Below, piece after piece: positions 60,422 through 64,000 of a stretch of DNA of 64,000 nt. Numbering within the stretch: position 1 is the first letter of the stretch; the number at the start of each line of letters is the position of its first letter. Position numbers and translations under genes: made by a program. This stretch comes from Chryseobacterium sp. SORGH_AS_0447. GTDB lineage: Bacteria; Bacteroidota; Bacteroidia; Flavobacteriales; Weeksellaceae. Where the stretch lies: positions 310,001 to 374,000 of the forward strand of contig NZ_JAUTAR010000001.1 of assembly GCF_030818695.1 (NCBI RefSeq), written 5' to 3'. The notes below the pieces were generated by a model. That model ran no database searches. It was not told the DNA's origin and worked only from the letters and a program-made list of their open reading frames with translations.

Positions 60422-62454
60422 TATTTTAAGATCTGATAGGCTATCATGGACACAAAGTATGCCAAACCGGTCATCATCGCTACCTGCAGGCCGGTCCATT
60501 TCCAGCTTTTGGTTTCTCTGTAGACTACTGCCAGTGTGGAGACACACTGCATTGCAAATGCGTAAAACAAAAGTATGGAAACCCCTGTGGCAAAACTGAA
60601 GACTTTTTCGCCGTTCGGTTTTACGTCCCGCCTCATTTTATCGATTACTTTTACTTCAGGAGCATCATCTTCCAGGCTGTACAAGGTAGACATGGTTCCT
60701 ACGAATACCTCTCTTGCCACGAAGCTGGTGAGAATTCCCACACCCATTTTCCAGTCATAACCTAGTGGTGCAATAACAGGTTCAATTCCTTTCCCCATTT
60801 TGGCCAGGTACGAATGATCCAGTTCCACATTGGTGGCTACAAACTGATCCGGATTCTGTTTCGGTCCAAAATAGCTGAGAAACCAGATGATGATACTGAC
60901 GATGAAAATAATTTTTCCCGCTCCGGTAATAAAATCCCATACTTTGCCAAGTACCATTTTGAAGTCATAGAGAAAAAGAGGTTTCTTATACGTTGGCAGA
61001 TCCATTACCAGATAGGTTTTTCCTTTATTCCTGATAAATTTTTTAAGAACTGCTGCAGAAAGCAGGGCTACCACAAAGCCCAGCAGATACATTCCCATCA
61101 GCACCAATGCTTTATATTTTATTCCTAAAAAGGAGCGGTCTGAAATAATCAGCCCGATAATAATACTGTATACGGGAAGCCTTGCGGAACACGTCATGAA
61201 AGGCGTTACAAGGATCGTCAGCAGCCTTTCCTTCAGGTTTTCTATATTCCGGGTTGAGATTACTGCCGGAATCGCGCATGCCGTCCCTGAAACCAGGGGA
61301 ACGATACTTTTTCCGTTTAATCCGAATGGCCGCAAAAGCCGGTCCATCAGGAAGACCACCCTGGCCATATATCCTGAGTCTTCAAGGAGATACAGGAAAT
61401 ATAATAAAATACCGATCTGTGGCGCAAAAACCACAATTCCACCGATCCCCGGCACAATTCCATTGGAAACCAAAGAATTGATCGGGCCCTCCGGTAAATG
61501 TTCCGATGTAAAAGCGGTAAGCCAAGAGAAGAAACTGTCGATCCAGTTCATCGGGTATTCAGCCAGGAAGAAAACACTCTGGAAAATCACCAGCAAAATC
61601 ATCAGGAAAACCACATACCCCCAGAATTTATGAACTAGGACCTTATCCAGTTTCTCGGTTAATAATTCTTTGAACTGCGGTTTTTTAGAAATAACATCGG
61701 CTAAAATCTTATCGACATTCTGATACCGACGGACGGTTTCCTGCACCTGAAGCCTTTTGGGCACCAGACTGGTGGAATCCGGTTCCTCGATCAGTCCGAC
61801 AATCGATTCTATTCTGTTTAAGTTTGTTCCTAAGGAAAGGCTCATCCATGCTTTATATTCATTATCAAAACCTTTGTGGGAAGCTAATTTTTGGATAAAG
61901 TCTTTATGCTCATTGGGTGTTTCAAAAGAAACACGGTTTGTTTTTACGAAATCATTACGAAGAACAGCCTCCTTGATATCATCGATCCCGATTTGCTCTT
62001 TCGCATTGGTCTGGATGATTTTAATTCCTAAAGCCTCGGAAAATTTCTGAATATCAATGGTAATTCCCCTTCTCTCCGCCTGGTCGATCTGGTTTACGAC
62101 CAAGATCATCGGAATCCCGAGATCCTGAATTTGCTGAAACAGCAACAGTCCCCTTTTTAGGCTTAGTGCTTCAAGAATATAAATAACTCCGGCGTAGTTC
62201 TGCTGTTCGTCGATCAGGAATTTGGAAAAAATGGCTTCGTCCTCGGAACTCGGGTAAATACTGTAAGAACCCGGAAGGTCGATAATTTCTACTTCCTCGT
62301 CTTTATAGGTATAGGTTCCCGAATGGCTGGCCACGGTAACACCGGCATAGTTCCCGGTCTTCTGCTTTTTGTTGCTCAACGCATTGAAAACCGTTGATTT
62401 CCCGACATTCGGGTTTCCCACCAAAAGCACCTGTTTTTTCTGACTGTCCTGCAT
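60421..62454 (-). CDS. feoB: Ferrous iron transport protein FeoB
   Basis: 677 aa from ATG 62454 (MQDSQKKQVLLVGNPN). The cytoplasmic G domain has GNPNVGKST, IDLPGSYS and NQIDQAE; the membrane part has Gate motifs (GTACAIPAVISTR, TPFMTCSARLPVY) and about ten helices. It imports Fe2+ across the inner membrane. The initiation codon overlaps the feoA stop by one base (TGATG). Order feoA-feoB-small protein. Confidence 0.96.
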   Translation of the reverse strand: MQDSQKKQVLLVGNPNVGKSTVFNALSNKKQKTGNYAGVTVASHSGTYTYKDEEVEIIDLPGSYSIYPSSEDEAIFSKFLIDEQQNYAGVIYILEALSLKRGLLLFQQIQDLGIPMILVVNQIDQAERRGITIDIQKFSEALGIKIIQTNAKEQIGIDDIKEAVLRNDFVKTNRVSFETPNEHKDFIQKLASHKGFDNEYKAWMSLSLGTNLNRIESIVGLIEEPDSTSLVPKRLQVQETVRRYQNVDKILADVISKKPQFKELLTEKLDKVLVHKFWGYVVFLMILLVIFQSVFFLAEYPMNWIDSFFSWLTAFTSEHLPEGPINSLVSNGIVPGIGGIVVFAPQIGILLYFLYLLEDSGYMARVVFLMDRLLRPFGLNGKSIVPLVSGTACAIPAVISTRNIENLKERLLTILVTPFMTCSARLPVYSIIIGLIISDRSFLGIKYKALVLMGMYLLGFVVALLSAAVLKKFIRNKGKTYLVMDLPTYKKPLFLYDFKMVLGKVWDFITGAGKIIFIVSIIIWFLSYFGPKQNPDQFVATNVELDHSYLAKMGKGIEPVIAPLGYDWKMGVGILTSFVAREVFVGTMSTLYSLEDDAPEVKVIDKMRRDVKPNGEKVFSFATGVSILLFYAFAMQCVSTLAVVYRETKSWKWTGLQVAMMTGLAYFVSMIAYQILK

Positions 62455-62714
62455 CAATTCAATTCTTCAACAATAATATAATCTCCTTCTTCTTCACGAA
62501 GGGCGATACGGCTTTTCTCATCGCCGAATTCCACATACATCGGTCCGCTGAAAGGTGCCTGGTACAAAATCCTGAAATACGTCTCGGGAAGAAGTCCCAT
62601 TTCGATGATTTTGTTGGGCATCTTCAGGCTGTCGTTATCATACCCCAATATCTTTCCCATCCTATTTCTGGGAAATCCGCTCAACTTATGTAAACCCTTA
62701 TCTTTCAAAGCCAA
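62454..62714 (-). CDS. feoA: Ferrous iron transport protein FeoA
   Basis: 86 aa SH3-like domain that supports FeoB. The start is TTG 62714 (no ATG before the conserved region). Motifs are GKILGYDNDSL and EMGLLPET, then an RIAL strand. It is translationally coupled to feoB and preceded by a short leader and a palindromic operator. Confidence 0.88.
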   Translation of the reverse strand: MALKDKGLHKLSGFPRNRMGKILGYDNDSLKMPNKIIEMGLLPETYFRILYQAPFSGPMYVEFGDEKSRIALREEEGDYIIVEELN

Positions 62715-62728
62715 GATTTTTGTGTCTG

Positions 62729-62760
62729 CAAATATACGCTATTTAAATTTAATCTAAATA
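62729..62760 (-). promoter_or_regulatory. feoAB promoter with 21-bp palindromic operator
   Basis: The -7 box TATATTTG is at 62736-62729 (minus strand), 15 nt before the TTG start. A near-perfect palindrome (9 of 10 base pairs complementary around a central T) at 62740-62760 covers the expected -33 region. It resembles targets of iron-responsive repressors (Fur or DtxR type; one half reads TTTAGATT). Which regulator binds is not known. Confidence 0.7.
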
Positions 62761-62779
62761 ACGTTATTCTATGAAAAAA

Positions 62780-62813
62780 ATCAACCCAAATGCATGAAAA
62801 CATTTGGGTTGAT
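62780..62813 (-). terminator. Terminator of the GLPGLI gene
   Basis: ATCAACCCAAATG (62780-62792) and CATTTGGGTTGAT (62801-62813) form a perfect 13-bp stem with a T run on the minus strand. Confidence 0.92.
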
Positions 62814-62839
62814 CCTATATAATTTAGTTAGTATGAATG

Positions 62840-63748
62840 TTACTTTTTCTTTTTCTCAGGGGCAGGCTGAGAAATCTCGATCGGGTTGTTGTTGGCATTA
62901 AAGAAATCTTTGTACATCTTTTCCTGTTTCTTCATCATATCGCCGATGGTGCCATCCATTCCCGGGATTGTTCTGGACATGATCTCCTGCGTCATCATAG
63001 GTCTTGCCGATGCAAATGGATCTTTTTTGAAATCATTGAATGTCTTTTCGAATTTTTCACGTGGCATTTCCGTTACTTTAGTTCCTACGTTGGAAAGTTT
63101 TTCCATGTAAGTCAGCTCTTCCCAATTAGGAACCTGCTTATTTCCCTGAAGTACCCAGGAGTAGTTTTTATCCTGATCTTCAATTTTTACAATTAGCCCC
63201 GGAAGTCCTGAAAATTTATACGGCCCGTCCTGAAATGGAAGATCGGTACTGAACCATGCCGTCCATGTTCTTCCACCGAATTCAGTGGTTGCTTTCTGAG
63301 CATTATAGGCTCCAATTTTTGCTTTATCGTTGGAAATTTTCCAGTCGAATTTTATAGTTTCAGTATACCCGAGGTTCATGGGTGTAAATCCGTTTGCTAC
63401 TCTTTCGATATACTGCATTTTCATATCAGGATACGTTTTCACGATTTTTTCCGAAAACTTAGGCATTTTAAAAGATTTGGATAAATCCTTGAAAACTCCT
63501 GCTTTCTGCATGGCATCAAACTGAACTTTAAGGATAGAATCCTGTCCGATGGCCGTATAATCTCTGTATATGGATTTGTCTTTAACGATATCCAAAGCCA
63601 TGATTACTTTTTCCAGTTTCGCAGAATCTTTTTTCGGCTTAAAGGTAAGCTCATAGAAAAACCGGTTGGCTGTTTCTTTGGAATCATTATTCTGAGCACT
63701 TACAAATGCAAAAAGTGCGATAAAGAATATTGAGAATAGTTTTTTCAT
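62840..63748 (-). CDS. GLPGLI-family secreted protein
   Basis: 302 aa. A signal peptide (about 1-18, ending AFVSAQ) and the family signature FSGLPGLIVKI (about 178-188) identify this Bacteroidota family, which is secreted or periplasmic and of unknown function. A W-x3-FST pattern precedes the signature. The C-terminus is Lys-rich. It lies next to a TonB-type barrel gene, a common neighbour for this family. Confidence 0.92.
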   Translation of the reverse strand: MKKLFSIFFIALFAFVSAQNNDSKETANRFFYELTFKPKKDSAKLEKVIMALDIVKDKSIYRDYTAIGQDSILKVQFDAMQKAGVFKDLSKSFKMPKFSEKIVKTYPDMKMQYIERVANGFTPMNLGYTETIKFDWKISNDKAKIGAYNAQKATTEFGGRTWTAWFSTDLPFQDGPYKFSGLPGLIVKIEDQDKNYSWVLQGNKQVPNWEELTYMEKLSNVGTKVTEMPREKFEKTFNDFKKDPFASARPMMTQEIMSRTIPGMDGTIGDMMKKQEKMYKDFFNANNNPIEISQPAPEKKKK

Positions 63749-63917
63749 TTTAATAATAATGTTTGATCTATTAGTTTACGGTTTGCGGTTTTTGTTACAG
63801 TTTTTTTGTTTTTTATTTTTTTTATCCGTTTACCTTCTAATTTTCAGCTCATTTCAGAAGTTTTAAAAACAAGATAGAAATAATAAGCGCATCCCGCTAA
63901 AAAATTATTCTCATAAA

Positions 63918-63944
63918 AAAACCAACCTCGGTGAGATTGGTTTT
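63918..63944 (-). terminator. Terminator of the outer-membrane protein gene at the right edge
   Basis: AAAACCAA (63918-63925) pairs with TTGGTTTT (63937-63944), with an inner CTC/GAG pair. It lies between that gene's stop and the GLPGLI start. Confidence 0.8.
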
Positions 63945-63951
63945 TGCTGTT

Positions 63952-64000
63952 TTATTTAAAGTTAAATTTTACGGTAAACATGACCTGGCTTGGGCGAAGC
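63952..64000 (-). CDS. C-terminal end of an outer-membrane beta-barrel protein, probably TonB-dependent (partial)
   Basis: The minus-strand frame at the edge reads LRPSQVMFTVKFNFK and a stop. The alternating hydrophobic pattern ending in Phe before a terminal Lys is typical of the last barrel strand of TonB-linked proteins. The rest is outside the window. Confidence 0.7.
   Translation of the reverse strand, partial: LRPSQVMFTVKFNFK

Overview
The window reads as a chromosomal segment of a flavobacterium close to Chryseobacterium (Weeksellaceae, Bacteroidota). The evidence is gene content and signals: a SusC/SusD outer-membrane pair, a GLPGLI-family protein, many short lipoproteins with a Cys-Lys/Ser-Lys start, -7 promoter boxes of the Bacteroidota type TAnnTTTG, little use of Shine-Dalgarno sequences, and a complete flavobacterial-type division and cell wall (dcw) cluster.

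Layout. 1-1310 is a noncoding array of about six ~209-bp repeats. 1.5-10.4 kb holds msrA, a SusCD pair, a divergent secreted phosphatidylinositol-type phospholipase C and a secreted metallophosphoesterase, perhaps a phosphate-ester or phospholipid acquisition locus. 10.5-22.4 kb is accessory: a hypothetical membrane protein, a structured leader or small RNA, a TPR histidine kinase, two paralogous response regulators, and a tightly packed eleven-gene operon (DUF4177-like, YidD, YegP, a solitary HsdR-N-like nuclease domain, a Cys-rich SH3 lipoprotein, PH/SHOCT, TM2, DUF6804-like, TerB-like, a coiled-coil four-TM protein and a vWA-like lipoprotein), followed by a second TM2 gene. The second response regulator and the operon each have the same inverted repeat, TTACG-N6-CGTAA, exactly 21 nt before an identical TACTTTTG box. 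This suggests that the kinase/regulator set controls the operon, and it is the best candidate here for an undescribed system.

22.4-24.5 kb carries a GNAT protein, engB and an alpha/beta hydrolase. 24.8-42.1 kb is the dcw cluster: mraZ, rsmH, ftsL-like, ftsI, murE, mraY, murD, ftsW, murG, murC, ftsQ, ftsA, ftsZ and a yqeY-like gene. It has two anomalies: murG is frameshifted near its 3' end, and a four-helix-bundle (S23/Avd-like) gene flanked by inverted repeats sits between murE and mraY. Several short hairpin repeats lie in its gene gaps.

42.5-64 kb is mostly housekeeping: a bacilliredoxin, a GH3-family adenylase, small lipoproteins, two EEP-family membrane proteins, a rhomboid protease, mutL, a DUF1275 protein, an OmpR/HK pair, four tRNAs (Leu-CAG, Leu-TAA, Gly-GCC, Leu-TAG), a DUF3127 protein with an SSB-like acidic tail, aat, an EamA transporter, a TPR protein, glmM, feoAB with its small Cys-rich partner, a GLPGLI protein, and the last codons of an outer-membrane protein running off the right edge. 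All calls come from reading the sequence; no database search was run.
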